Source: Oscillatoriales cyanobacterium
GTDB taxonomy: Bacteria > Cyanobacteriota > Cyanobacteriia > CACIAM-69d
NCBI GenBank assembly: GCA_004292515.1
Contig: RDXB01000060.1
Span: 1 to 64,000 of the forward strand
Direction of reading: 5' to 3'
Length of the DNA stretch: 64,000 nt
Part shown: piece after piece, positions 56,015 to 64,000 of the stretch
Layout: every line of letters starts with the position of its first letter
Numbering within the stretch: the stretch's first letter is position 1
The notes under the pieces: generated by a model
What the model was told of the DNA's origin: nothing
The model's input: the letters and a program-made list of their open reading frames with translations, nothing else
Database searches by the model: none
Translations under genes and position numbers: made by a program

Positions 56015-57178
56015 GTGGACATTCAATTGGGACGAGGCAAAACCGCCCGCCGCGCCTACGGTATTGATGAAATCGCCCTAGTTCCCGGGGCCCGCACCGT
56101 TGACCCGAACGTCACCGACACCCGCTGGACGATCGGCGGCATTGAACGCACGATCCCGATTATCGCTAGCGCCATGGACGGCGTGGTGGATGTCCAAACC
56201 GCCATCAAGTTGGCCCAGCTCGGCGCGCTGGGCGTGCTGAATCTGGAAGGGATTCAAACCCGCTACGAAGATCCCGAGCCAATTCTCGATCGGATTGCTT
56301 CCGTTGGTAAAGATGAGTTCGTGCCCCTGATGCAAGAACTCTATGCCGAGCCGGTCAAAGAGGCCCTAATCGCCAAGCGGATTCAGGAAATGAAGGTCGG
56401 CGGTGGAATTGCGGCCGTCAGCGCCACCCCGATCGCCGCCAAAAAATTCGGCAGCGTGATCGCCGAAGCCGGAGCCGACATCCTCTTTATCCAAGCCACC
56501 GTCGTTTCCACTAACCACATTTCGCCTGAAGGCGTGACCCCGCTGGATCTGGCCAAATTCTGCCAAGAAATGCCGATGCCCGTGGCCCTGGGCAACTGCG
56601 TCACCTATGAAGTGACCCTGCAACTGCTGGAAGCCGGAGCCGCCGCCGTTTTGGTGGGCATTGGCCCCGGTGCGGCTTGCACCTCGCGCGGTGTGTTGGG
56701 CATTGGTGTGCCCCAGGCGACCGCCGTGGCCGACTGCGTGGCTGCCCGCGACGAGTTCCACGCCAAAACCGGCAAGTATGTGCCGATCATTGCCGATGGC
56801 GGATTGGTCACGGGCGGCGACATCTGTAAGTGCATTGCCTGCGGAGCCGATGCGGTGATGATCGGGTCGCCCTTTGCGCGGGCAGCCGGTGCGCCGGGTC
56901 GTGGCTTCCACTGGGGCATGGCCACGCCTAGCCCGGTGTTGCCCCGTGGCACAAGGATCAAGGTGGGCACGACCGGAACGCTGGAAGAAATCTTGATTGG
57001 CCCCGCCAAGCTAGACGACGGAACCCACAACCTGCTGGGCGCACTGAAAACCAGCATGGGCACTTTGGGAGCCAGCACCCTGAAGGAAATGCAGCAGGTG
57101 GAGGTGGCCGTTGCGCCGTCGCTGTTGACCGAAGGCAAGGTGTACCAGAAGGCGCAGCAGTTGGGGATGGGCAAGTAG
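56015..57178 (+). CDS. guaB3: GuaB3 family IMP dehydrogenase-related protein (likely GMP reductase)
   Basis: 387 residues, GTG start. The barrel of the IMPDH/GMPR family is present with the catalytic cysteine at about 222 in GIGPGAACTSRGVLG and the phosphate loop in PIIADGGLVTGGDICKCIACGADAVMIGSPFARA. There is no CBS regulatory domain, so it is not the canonical GuaB. GuaB3 proteins of cyanobacteria have been reported to act as GMP reductases, returning GMP to IMP. Yfr1 lies about 115 bases downstream. Confidence 0.92.
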   Translation: MDIQLGRGKTARRAYGIDEIALVPGARTVDPNVTDTRWTIGGIERTIPIIASAMDGVVDVQTAIKLAQLGALGVLNLEGIQTRYEDPEPILDRIASVGKDEFVPLMQELYAEPVKEALIAKRIQEMKVGGGIAAVSATPIAAKKFGSVIAEAGADILFIQATVVSTNHISPEGVTPLDLAKFCQEMPMPVALGNCVTYEVTLQLLEAGAAAVLVGIGPGAACTSRGVLGIGVPQATAVADCVAARDEFHAKTGKYVPIIADGGLVTGGDICKCIACGADAVMIGSPFARAAGAPGRGFHWGMATPSPVLPRGTRIKVGTTGTLEEILIGPAKLDDGTHNLLGALKTSMGTLGASTLKEMQQVEVAVAPSLLTEGKVYQKAQQLGMGK

Positions 57179-57293
57179 GCGATCGCCCCAACATGGCGCG
57201 ATCATGCCCTGAGCTTGTCGAATCGTCTCGATTTGTGGGGCGATCGGCCACAATCCTTATCGAGAGGCAAACGCAGCGTATAGAATAGGGGTA

Positions 57294-57363
57294 TAGCGGA
57301 GACGCATGTTTCCGTTCACTCCTCACACCACACTCCGCTCGAACAATGTTCGGGCGGTTTTTT
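57294..57363 (+). ncRNA. yfr1: Yfr1 small regulatory RNA
   Basis: The ultra-conserved 11-base Yfr1 core actcctcacac is at 57318-57328, exposed between two stems. The 5' stem is cggaga/tttccg at about 57297-57314. The 3' stem is ccgctcgaac/gttcgggcgg (57335-57344 and 57348-57357) with six T behind it. A -10-like tagaat lies at 57281-57286. Yfr1 sits downstream of guaB in many cyanobacteria; it base-pairs with mRNAs, notably of outer-membrane porins. The 5' end is estimated. Confidence 0.9.
57335..57363 (+). terminator. intrinsic terminator of Yfr1
   Basis: Ten-base stem with one G-U pair and a 3-base loop, ending in tttttt at 57358-57363. Confidence 0.88.
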
Positions 57364-57452
57364 AATGTTTGGAAATATAGGGCGATCGCTTTTGAGTTCC
57401 TTGGGCACTGGATTTTGAACAGTCGAGAACTCTAGAATGAACTAAGAAGTCG

Positions 57453-57803
57453 TTAAAGAGCGTGATCGCTAATTTCAACAAGAGCTTCACCCCGCTTTAG
57501 CAATTCCCATGCAGTGGGCAAGGTTGTCGATAAGACCTCTCGCAATTTTGCATTGGATGTGTTGCCACAAGTTAGCCAAATAATGGGCGGTGGCGGCCCG
57601 AGACGTTCGACCAGCTCAACAAAATCGCGATCTTTCGTCATGAGCGCTGCTAACTGGGTGCGAGCCGCTTCAAAGATGTTCAGATCTTCTGCATCACGAA
57701 GACCTACATCTCGTAAGGCATGGGTTGAAATATCAAATGTAGTAATAATCCAAGGTGCTAAAGCTGGGGAAAGATGGGCATCGAGCCACAAAGTCTGAAT
57801 CAT
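57453..57803 (-). CDS. DUF5615 PIN-like toxin
   Basis: 116 residues from ATG at 57803 (MIQTLWLDAHLSPAL); a GTG at 57809 overlaps the antitoxin stop and is also possible. The acidic residues typical of the PIN-like Mut7-C/DUF5615 fold are visible: WLDAHLSP near the start, LRDAEDLNIFEAA, and MTKDRDFVEL. IIWLTCGNTSNAKLREVL is another family signature. Such proteins pair with DUF433 antitoxins and are presumed ribonucleases. The overlap suggests one transcript. Confidence 0.88.
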   Translation of the reverse strand: MIQTLWLDAHLSPALAPWIITTFDISTHALRDVGLRDAEDLNIFEAARTQLAALMTKDRDFVELVERLGPPPPIIWLTCGNTSNAKLREVLSTTLPTAWELLKRGEALVEISDHAL

Positions 57804-57805
57804 TG

Positions 57806-58030
57806 TCACCCAACCAAGACCACATGATTTAACTTGCGAGCTGCATAAATTAGAGCTGCCTGAATATCTTCTAGTTCCAAGTCAGGAAGTTCTTCTAAAA
57901 CTTCTGAATTACTTAATCCTGTTGCCAATAAATCCAGGATATCTGAAACTCGAATTCGCATTCCACGAATACAGGGACGACCGCCGCATTGCTTTGGATT
58001 GATGGTGATTCTGGATAGTAAAGAGGGCAT
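57806..58030 (-). CDS. DUF433 antitoxin
   Basis: 74 residues, ATG at 58030. ITINPKQCGGRPCIRGMRIRVSDILDLLATGLSNSEVLEELPDLELEDIQAAL is the DUF433 (VapB-like) winged-helix pattern, including the GRPCIRG motif. It is upstream of and partly overlaps the DUF5615 gene, the usual order for this toxin-antitoxin type. It probably represses its own operon. Confidence 0.92.
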   Translation of the reverse strand: MPSLLSRITINPKQCGGRPCIRGMRIRVSDILDLLATGLSNSEVLEELPDLELEDIQAALIYAARKLNHVVLVG

Positions 58031-58082
58031 GGTTCGCTAGAAAGCTATTCACTGTTGAGGATTAGTTGAGCATTAGTTTAAC

Positions 58083-58119
58083 AAAAAATCCCCGATCGCC
58101 CTTGATGAGCAATCGGGGA
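58083..58119 (-). terminator. terminator of the nrt operon
   Basis: Read on the minus strand, tccccgat (58119-58112) pairs with atcgggga (58096-58089), then six T (58088-58083). It is 44 bases beyond the nrtD stop. It also faces the DUF433 gene. Confidence 0.8.
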
Positions 58120-58162
58120 ACGGCAATTTGCTGAGGAGAAAACTGAGAAACGTTGATCGCGC

Positions 58163-59002
58163 CTATTCGTCGTCGTGGGCGTAGCGATTGAACAGGTAAT
58201 CGAGGGCGTAATTCCGCAAATCGTAGTAGAGCGGATCTTCCATGATCAGATCCCGACCGCGCGGGCGATCGAACGGAATATCCATCACTTCCCCGATTTT
58301 GGCGGAAGGGCCATTGGTCATCATCACCAACTTATCCGCCAGGAACAATGCTTCATCGATGTCGTGGGTAATCATCAATACCGTGCAGCGACGAGCGCTC
58401 CAAATCTTCAGCAATTCTTCTTGGAGTTCTTCCTTGGTGATCGCATCCAATGCACCGAAGGGTTCATCGAGGATCAACACTTCCGGTTGAATAGAAAGGG
58501 CGCGGGCGATCGAAACCCGCTGCTTCATCCCCCCGGAAATTTGCGGTGGCTTCTTTTCCATGGCTTCGCTGAGACCCACCATGGCCAGGTTGTCGCGAGC
58601 CATCGCGCGCTTTTCCCGTTCAGACTTTTCGGGATAGACCGCATCGATCGCCAGGTAGACATTTTCAAATACGGTCAACCAGGGCAACAGCGCATAGTTT
58701 TGGAACACGACCATTCGATCGGGGCCGGGCTTTTTAATATCTTGGCCCTTAAGACGCACCGTGCCGTAGGTGGGCTGGGCAAATCCCGAAACCATACTTA
58801 ACAGGGTGGATTTTCCGCAACCGGAGTGACCGATCACGCAAATAAATTCACCTTCATTGACCGTTAGATCCACCTCATCCAAAACGATGTAGAGACCTTT
58901 GCTGGTGGGGTAGGTTTTGTTAACCCCTTTGAACTCTAGAAAGGGCGTGCCGGAAGACTGCAGCGGCGCAATTTTTTGGGCATTACTAGTGGCGATCGAC
59001 AT
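58163..59002 (-). CDS. nrtD: nitrate ABC transporter ATP-binding subunit NrtD
   Basis: 279 residues from ATG at 59002, which has a GGAGG eight bases upstream. Walker A is [11 protein letters not shown], the signature [15 protein letters not shown] and Walker [12 protein letters not shown], with the switch histidine in MITHDIDEA. It hydrolyses ATP for nitrate/nitrite uptake together with NrtC. It is the last gene of nrtABCD. A 165-base gap with a palindromic repeat separates it from nrtC. Confidence 0.96.
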   Translation of the reverse strand: MSIATSNAQKIAPLQSSGTPFLEFKGVNKTYPTSKGLYIVLDEVDLTVNEGEFICVIGHSGCGKSTLLSMVSGFAQPTYGTVRLKGQDIKKPGPDRMVVFQNYALLPWLTVFENVYLAIDAVYPEKSEREKRAMARDNLAMVGLSEAMEKKPPQISGGMKQRVSIARALSIQPEVLILDEPFGALDAITKEELQEELLKIWSARRCTVLMITHDIDEALFLADKLVMMTNGPSAKIGEVMDIPFDRPRGRDLIMEDPLYYDLRNYALDYLFNRYAHDDE

Positions 59003-59126
59003 CCTAAAAACCTCCGACAAATCGGTTAATTCGGATTACAAAACAAAGCAATGATGGTCAGTAGGGGTGCACGGCGGTGCGCCCAATTGCCTGATTAGTT
59101 GGCTAGTTGCAGAAGCTAGTTGCAGA

Positions 59127-59146
59127 CAAGGGGCTTAAGCCCCTTG
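59127..59146. repeat. 20-bp palindromic repeat between nrtC and nrtD
   Basis: A perfect caaggggcttaagcccc-ttg palindrome in the operon gap, 19 bases after the nrtC stop. Confidence 0.85.
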
Positions 59147-59167
59147 CCCCCACCCATGAATGGGGAT

Positions 59168-61150
59168 TTATGCAGCCAAAATGCGAGGCGGATCGAGGTG
59201 GACTTCGGCGATCGAGATGTTGGCCTTAATCGCCAGACTGTTCAGGTAGCTAATCGGGTCCTCCGCGTCGAAGGTTGAACCATCAAACAGTTCGATCGCC
59301 CCACGCCGGAATTTATCATCCAGCAAGCCCAGCTCCCGGGCGGCGATGCTGTAAGTGGTTGGGCGCACCACCCGCTCCAGCACTTCCAGCCAGTTGCGCG
59401 GGAAGGGTACATCGCCCCAGCGCGCCATCTGCGCCATCATCCACAGGTGCTCCGTGCGGCTAGGACGGTTCGCCCCTTCGCCATAGAACCAGTGGTGGGC
59501 ATATTGAATGGGGTTGCCCAGGTCGCAGGTCAACTCCTGTGGATCGCCCAGGTGGATATATTCCTCGCGCGTGCCCACATAGGCGCGATCGCTCAGAATT
59601 TTGCGCACTTCCAAGTGGTTTGCCGGGTCGGAGCAGTAGCGGCAGGCATCCAGCAGCGCCTTCACCAGGGCCACGTGGGTGTTGGGGTAAGCGTTGGCCC
59701 AGTCCTCGCGCACACCCAGCACTTTGCCGGGGTGATCGCGCCAGATTTCCAGGTCAGTGGCGATCGTCACGCCCACGCCTTCCATCGCCGCCCGCAAATT
59801 CCAGGGCGAACCGACGCAATAGCCGTCAATACTGCCCGCTTTCAAATCCACAATCATTTGGGCCGGTGGAATTGTTTCCAAATGCTCAATTTCATTGGCG
59901 GCCAGCCAATAGCGCAGCAGCAAATTGTGCATGGAAGAGGGGTGAACCATGCCCAAAATATGGGACTTACCCGGCGTTTCCCGCAGCAGGTTCTTGAAGT
60001 CAGCGGCGGTTTGGATACCCGCATCAAATAGCTTTTTGGAAAGGGTAACGGCGTTTCCATTCCGGCTCATGGTCAGGGACGTGACCGTGGGCAAAGGGCG
60101 ATCGCCATGGCCACCCACCGTCAACCAAACGGGCATCCCCGAGGGCATTTGAGCCGCATCAATATAGCCACCCGCAATCCCATCAACGATGCCACGCCAA
60201 CTGGTTTCCCGCACCAGATTGACTTCATCGAGACCGTACTTTTCAAAGAAGCCCTTTTCCTTAGCCACAGCCAGGGGGGCGCAGGCAGTGAGAGGCAAAA
60301 AGCCAATTTCCAAATTGACTTTTTCTAAGCCATGTTTAGAGACTACTTCCACCTTACGAGCGCGAATCTTCTTCACCCGTTTCTGTTGATTTAGGAAGTA
60401 AATCATTTCCGATCGCAGCTTGTAGTAGCTGGGGTGTTCCACAACTTCCATTCGCTTGCGGGGGCGGGGGATATCCACTTCCAAAATTTGCCCAATCTTG
60501 GAGCCGGGGCCGTTGGTGAGCATCACGATTTGATCGCTCAACAACACCGCCTCATCCACATCGTGAGTCACCATCACGGCGGTGACTTGATTTTCCTCGC
60601 AAATTTGCATCAGCTTTTCTTGCAAATTACCGCGAGTCAAGGCATCGAGCGCGCCAAAGGGTTCATCCAACAGCAACAGCTTGGGTTTGAGCGCCAATGC
60701 TCGGGCGATCGCCACCCGTTGTTTCATCCCGCCAGACAGTTGACCGGGGCGCTTGTCGGCAGCTTGTTTCAAACCCACCATGTCGATATGGGTTTGCACC
60801 ATCGCATCGCGATCAGCCTTAGGTAAATCGCCCATCACTTCATCAACAGCTAGGGCGATGTTTTCGCGAGCGGTCAACCAGGGCAGCAGCGAATAGTTTT
60901 GGAACACCACCATTCGATCAGGCCCGGTTTTTTTAATCCGTTGCCCTTCCAGGGTGACGAGGCCACCGGTGGGGAAATCCAGCCCGGAAATCATATTCAG
61001 TAGGGTGGATTTACCGCAGCCGGAGTGACCAATCAGGGATACAAATTCACCCTTTTTGATCGTTAGGTCAATGCCCTTAAGGGCAAGATATTCACCTTGG
61101 TTGAGGGGAAAAACTTTTTCGAGATTCTCGATCGCAACGAATGCACTCAT
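59168..61150 (-). CDS. nrtC: nitrate ABC transporter fused ATP-binding/regulatory subunit NrtC
   Basis: 660 residues from ATG at 61150 ([14 protein letters not shown]); the frame is open further but is repeat sequence. The N-terminal 260 residues are an ABC ATPase ([40 protein letters not shown]). The C-terminal 370 residues, from about 285 ([25 protein letters not shown]), are homologous to NrtA. In Synechococcus this domain binds nitrate or a related ligand and mediates ammonium inhibition of uptake. The length matches known NrtC. Confidence 0.97.
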   Translation of the reverse strand: MSAFVAIENLEKVFPLNQGEYLALKGIDLTIKKGEFVSLIGHSGCGKSTLLNMISGLDFPTGGLVTLEGQRIKKTGPDRMVVFQNYSLLPWLTARENIALAVDEVMGDLPKADRDAMVQTHIDMVGLKQAADKRPGQLSGGMKQRVAIARALALKPKLLLLDEPFGALDALTRGNLQEKLMQICEENQVTAVMVTHDVDEAVLLSDQIVMLTNGPGSKIGQILEVDIPRPRKRMEVVEHPSYYKLRSEMIYFLNQQKRVKKIRARKVEVVSKHGLEKVNLEIGFLPLTACAPLAVAKEKGFFEKYGLDEVNLVRETSWRGIVDGIAGGYIDAAQMPSGMPVWLTVGGHGDRPLPTVTSLTMSRNGNAVTLSKKLFDAGIQTAADFKNLLRETPGKSHILGMVHPSSMHNLLLRYWLAANEIEHLETIPPAQMIVDLKAGSIDGYCVGSPWNLRAAMEGVGVTIATDLEIWRDHPGKVLGVREDWANAYPNTHVALVKALLDACRYCSDPANHLEVRKILSDRAYVGTREEYIHLGDPQELTCDLGNPIQYAHHWFYGEGANRPSRTEHLWMMAQMARWGDVPFPRNWLEVLERVVRPTTYSIAARELGLLDDKFRRGAIELFDGSTFDAEDPISYLNSLAIKANISIAEVHLDPPRILAA

Positions 61151-61230
61151 GGGGCAATCCTCTAAAAACCAGCGGATAGGATTGGTATGGGCAACGGCCC
61201 TAGGCGAGGGAAGGGGCAAGAGGCAAGAGG

Positions 61231-61250
61231 CAAGGGGCTTAAGCCCCTTG
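61231..61250. repeat. 20-bp palindromic repeat between nrtB and nrtC
   Basis: A perfect palindrome in the 109-base operon gap, next to two copies of aggcaag. It can form a 10-bp stem in the nrt mRNA. Confidence 0.85.
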
Positions 61251-61259
61251 TCTATCAAC

Positions 61260-62096
61260 CTATTCCGGCAGGATCAAGGTTTGGATGTAGGCAACAGCGC
61301 GATCGAGAATCAGACCCACAGCGCCGATATAAACCACGCCCAAAATGATCTCGCTGACGTAGTTTTGCTGATAGGCATCCCAGATAAAGAAGCCGATGCC
61401 CAACGTGCCACCAATCACGATTTCTGCGGCGATAATTGCCAACCAAGACAGCCCGATCGCAATCCGCAAGCCCGTGAAGATATAGGGCAGCGCTGAAGGG
61501 AACAAAATCTTGAAGAAGAAGGTTTTTTGCTTCAGTTGCAACACCTGTTTGACGTTGATGTAGTCCTGGGGAATTTGCTTCACACCCACCGTGGTGTTGA
61601 TCAAAATCGGCCAAACAGCGGTCACAAAAATCACAAAGATTGCAGAAATTTCCGGTTGTTGAAACGTCACCAGGGCGATCGGTACCCATGCCAGCGGGGC
61701 AATCATCCGCAAGAACTGAAAAACAGGATCTAACGCCTTATCAACAGCCGGTGAAAGCCCAACTAAAATCCCCAAAGAAACACCCACAACAGCGGCGATC
61801 GTGTAGCCCTGGGCCACACGCACCAGACTGGCCATGGTTTGCCAAAACAGGCCCTTATCCAGCCCACCGCGATCGTAAAAGGGGTAAAGCAGCAGGGTGC
61901 GGGTGCGCTCATCGGTGAACACGCTCAGGGGGCCGGGCAACCGGGTTAAACCCGACCAAGCGATCACTTGCCAAATAGCTAGGAATCCTAAAATCCCGAT
62001 CGCTGGTAATAGGATCGTGCTGCCATTTTTCTTCAGCCACTTCTCAAAGGCGGAGGGCTGAGAAGCGCCATTTGATCGAGATATAGAAGATGCCAT
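61260..62096 (-). CDS. nrtB: nitrate ABC transporter permease NrtB
   Basis: 278 residues with about six membrane helices. The binding-protein-dependent transport loop is FFFKILFPSALPYIFTGLRIAIGLSWLAIIAAE near 190-222, which docks on NrtC/NrtD. LLPAIGILGFLAIWQVIAW is the first helix. It forms the channel for nitrate and nitrite in the plasma membrane. It starts 105 bases after nrtA. Confidence 0.96.
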   Translation of the reverse strand: MASSISRSNGASQPSAFEKWLKKNGSTILLPAIGILGFLAIWQVIAWSGLTRLPGPLSVFTDERTRTLLLYPFYDRGGLDKGLFWQTMASLVRVAQGYTIAAVVGVSLGILVGLSPAVDKALDPVFQFLRMIAPLAWVPIALVTFQQPEISAIFVIFVTAVWPILINTTVGVKQIPQDYINVKQVLQLKQKTFFFKILFPSALPYIFTGLRIAIGLSWLAIIAAEIVIGGTLGIGFFIWDAYQQNYVSEIILGVVYIGAVGLILDRAVAYIQTLILPE

Positions 62097-62201
62097 GATG
62101 ATGTCCTCTCGAACGTCGAGTCAGGGTAGGGAATGCCACAAAATTCAACTAGTTGGGTCTGTGAGCCACCCCAAAGGAAGCGGTTCCTTGGGAGCTACTT
62201 G

Positions 62202-63572
62202 CTATGCCTTGATTGCCAAGCTCTTGAGGTAATCTTGGGGCTTTTCAGGGTCAAACTTGATGCCATCAAAGAAGGTTTCGATACCCCGAGAAGGACTGCT
62301 AGGCACATCGGTAATCCCAGCTTCCTTCGCAGCTTCTAGCCAAATGCTGCCTCGGTTAACCCGCTCCACGAGATCCTTTGCCTTGTCGATCGTGAAGCCA
62401 TAGTCCTTGTGGAAACCCCAACGGATCGTTTCTGTCAGGAACCAAAGATCGTGGCTCTGGTAGGGATAGGAAACACTACCGATCGGATCTTTCCAATAGA
62501 GCGGCCCCTTGTTGAAATCATTGATGTCTGGCTTGCCATCACCCATGGTGTACTTACCATTGAAGGGCGGCTCCAGAATGTTGGCGGGAATGTTGAAATA
62601 GTTGCGACCGGAAACGATTTTTACCAATTCAGACCGGTTTTCTGGCTTGTCGCACCATTGCTGGGCTTCCATGATTCCCTTCAGCAAGGCCTTGGTTGCT
62701 TTGGGATGGGCATCGACCCAATCGGCCCGCATGGCGAAGTATTCTTCGGGATGGTAGGGCCAGATTTCCGTGGTTAAGCAGGCCATGAACCCAATCTTGT
62801 CGTTGACAATTCGGTAGGGCCAAGGATCGCCAGTACTGAAGGCATCCATCGTGCCAATTCGCATCCCTTGTACTGTTTCTGGCGGCGGAACGGCCAGCAA
62901 ATCGATGTCTTTGGCGGGGTCAATACCACCGGCTGCAAACCAATAGCGAATCCAAAAATCTTGGTTAGCGGTGGGAAAGGTGAAAGCGGCTTTGAATTTA
63001 CGCCCATTTTGGGCCGCGTAACCTTTAATGTAGGCTTGGGCATTCTTGAGATCGAGTCCCAATCCTTTCCCCGCATTCTGATTAGAAACGGCGATTCCGT
63101 TGGCATTGGTCACCAGTTGGGCCAACACATACATGGGGGTTTTCTTGCCGTTGGTGATGATGCCTTCAGTAATCAAATGGGGCATGGGCATTTGCCATTG
63201 GCCACCATCGACACCACCAGACTTGGAACCAATCACAATATTGTCGCGAGCGGCGGCCCAGTTGGCTTGCTTGGACACCTCCACTTCGGTCATGCCGTAC
63301 TTAGCAAAAAAGCCTTTTTCCTTGGCAATAATCAGCGGCGCAGATTCCGCGATCGGCAGGTAGCTCAGTTTGGCTTTGGTGACTTCTGGGGTGGTTTCGG
63401 GGGTGAGGGCGGCGGGGCTAGCGGTACTGGTGGGCGATCCGGCGGGGCTGGCGGCTGTGCCACCCGTTTCGGGGGGATTACCCAAACAGCCTTTAAGCAA
63501 AATGGAACCGGCGGCCGAGGCTCCAGCGGTTAACAGAAAGCGGCGACGGGAGAGTCCGAATTCATCAGACAT
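62202..63572 (-). CDS. nrtA: nitrate ABC transporter substrate-binding lipoprotein NrtA
   Basis: 456 residues from ATG at 63572. The N-terminus has [15 protein letters not shown], a twin-arginine-like signal, followed by the lipobox SILLKGC, so it is probably exported and lipid-anchored at residue 29 or so. A Pro/Thr/Ser linker follows. The binding domain begins [26 protein letters not shown], with later [21 protein letters not shown] and [20 protein letters not shown] signatures. It binds nitrate and nitrite with high affinity. First nrt gene in view; nirA, which precedes it in many cyanobacteria, is not in the window. Confidence 0.96.
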   Translation of the reverse strand: MSDEFGLSRRRFLLTAGASAAGSILLKGCLGNPPETGGTAASPAGSPTSTASPAALTPETTPEVTKAKLSYLPIAESAPLIIAKEKGFFAKYGMTEVEVSKQANWAAARDNIVIGSKSGGVDGGQWQMPMPHLITEGIITNGKKTPMYVLAQLVTNANGIAVSNQNAGKGLGLDLKNAQAYIKGYAAQNGRKFKAAFTFPTANQDFWIRYWFAAGGIDPAKDIDLLAVPPPETVQGMRIGTMDAFSTGDPWPYRIVNDKIGFMACLTTEIWPYHPEEYFAMRADWVDAHPKATKALLKGIMEAQQWCDKPENRSELVKIVSGRNYFNIPANILEPPFNGKYTMGDGKPDINDFNKGPLYWKDPIGSVSYPYQSHDLWFLTETIRWGFHKDYGFTIDKAKDLVERVNRGSIWLEAAKEAGITDVPSSPSRGIETFFDGIKFDPEKPQDYLKSLAIKA

Positions 63573-64000
63573 GGCGCTGGCAACTCCTGTAAAAGTTGGG
63601 CAGAAAGTTGAGCACAACGAACTGGGACGATCGCGATCGCCCATTTCGTCATGAGTTGTGAAAAAGCCGGTTGCCGAACCCCAAGGCGATCGCCTATTGA
63701 TCGCGATCGAAATTCCCTGCCAATCGTTTTCAGAGCTTGGCGGTTTGGCAACTGAGGTCATGCTAAAGGTTCATTCATCAGAAGTCCAGATGAATAACCA
63801 GTAAATTGAAAAGAAAAACTAAATTATAGATATAAGCTTAACTTGATCATTGACCAGCTAAAACATAGCTTTTGTTTATCATTAAAAAGATACAGCGTTT
63901 TGCAAATCGAATTGATTTAATTCGTTTCGGTGATTAATCACCCTTTAAGCCAGGATTTAGCGACTATTTGGGGGTCGATCGCGGCGGAATCCCTGGAGAC
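63573..64000 (-). promoter_or_regulatory. upstream region of the nrt operon
   Basis: 428 bases, AT-rich beyond 63770. On the minus strand a good -10 box TATAAT lies at 63828-63823, which would give a leader of about 250 bases. No clear NtcA site (GTA-N8-TAC) was found by eye within 60 bases of it. No gene is seen before the window edge. Confidence 0.45.

Overview
The window is chromosomal DNA from a cyanobacterium. It carries the cyanobacterial MPBQ/MSBQ methyltransferase, an SLH-domain outer-membrane porin, the dual-function FBPase/SBPase, GuaB3 followed by the cyanobacterial small RNA Yfr1, a NrtABCD nitrate transporter with the fused NrtC, a DUF1822 protein, and very frequent GCGATCGC (HIP1) octamers. 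The base composition is moderately GC-rich. No genus is assigned from sequence alone.

Layout. 1-1.6 kb: an accessory patch with MNT/HEPN toxin-antitoxin genes lying between two nearly identical 3' ends of a Uma2-family gene. 1.6-3.5 kb: two methyltransferases. 3.6-10.8 kb: a ferredoxin, rubrerythrin, a GH3 glycosidase and a C-terminal processing protease, separated by repeat-rich spacers with nested miniature elements. 10.8-25 kb: an RTX protein, pterin dehydratase, a GAF/HD-GYP protein, the porin, FBPase/SBPase, HemA, a GNAT enzyme, RsmH, and a response regulator-PP2C phosphatase paired with an anti-sigma-type kinase. 25.5-31 kb: a decayed IS982-like element, a GRDP-like protein, a sigma-70-like/DUF1822 pair, a YacP-type NYN protein and a J-domain protein.

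31.6-48.9 kb is the fused S10-spc-alpha ribosomal supercluster (rplC to rpmE, with secY, adk, infA, rpoA and truA), followed by prfA. It shows the gene order usual for cyanobacteria: rpsJ, rpsN, rpmD and rpsD are missing from their E. coli positions. rpmJ is present although it encodes only 37 residues. A hairpin leader precedes rplC, a terminator-like hairpin lies between rpsK and rpoA, and a strong terminator follows rpmE.

49-64 kb: moaE, an AT-richer cluster of three unrecognised small membrane or exported proteins, mnmA, a type II peroxiredoxin, a PmbA/TldD protein, guaB3 with Yfr1 just downstream, a DUF433/DUF5615 toxin-antitoxin pair, and the nitrate transport operon nrtA-nrtB-nrtC-nrtD on the minus strand. 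A terminator follows nrtD, and a 20-bp palindromic repeat sits in two of the gaps between nrt genes.

Most of the window is conserved core genome. The less explained parts are the three-gene membrane cluster at 50.0-51.4 kb, the two families of miniature repeats that share a palindromic core, and the duplicated Uma2 end around the toxin-antitoxin genes.
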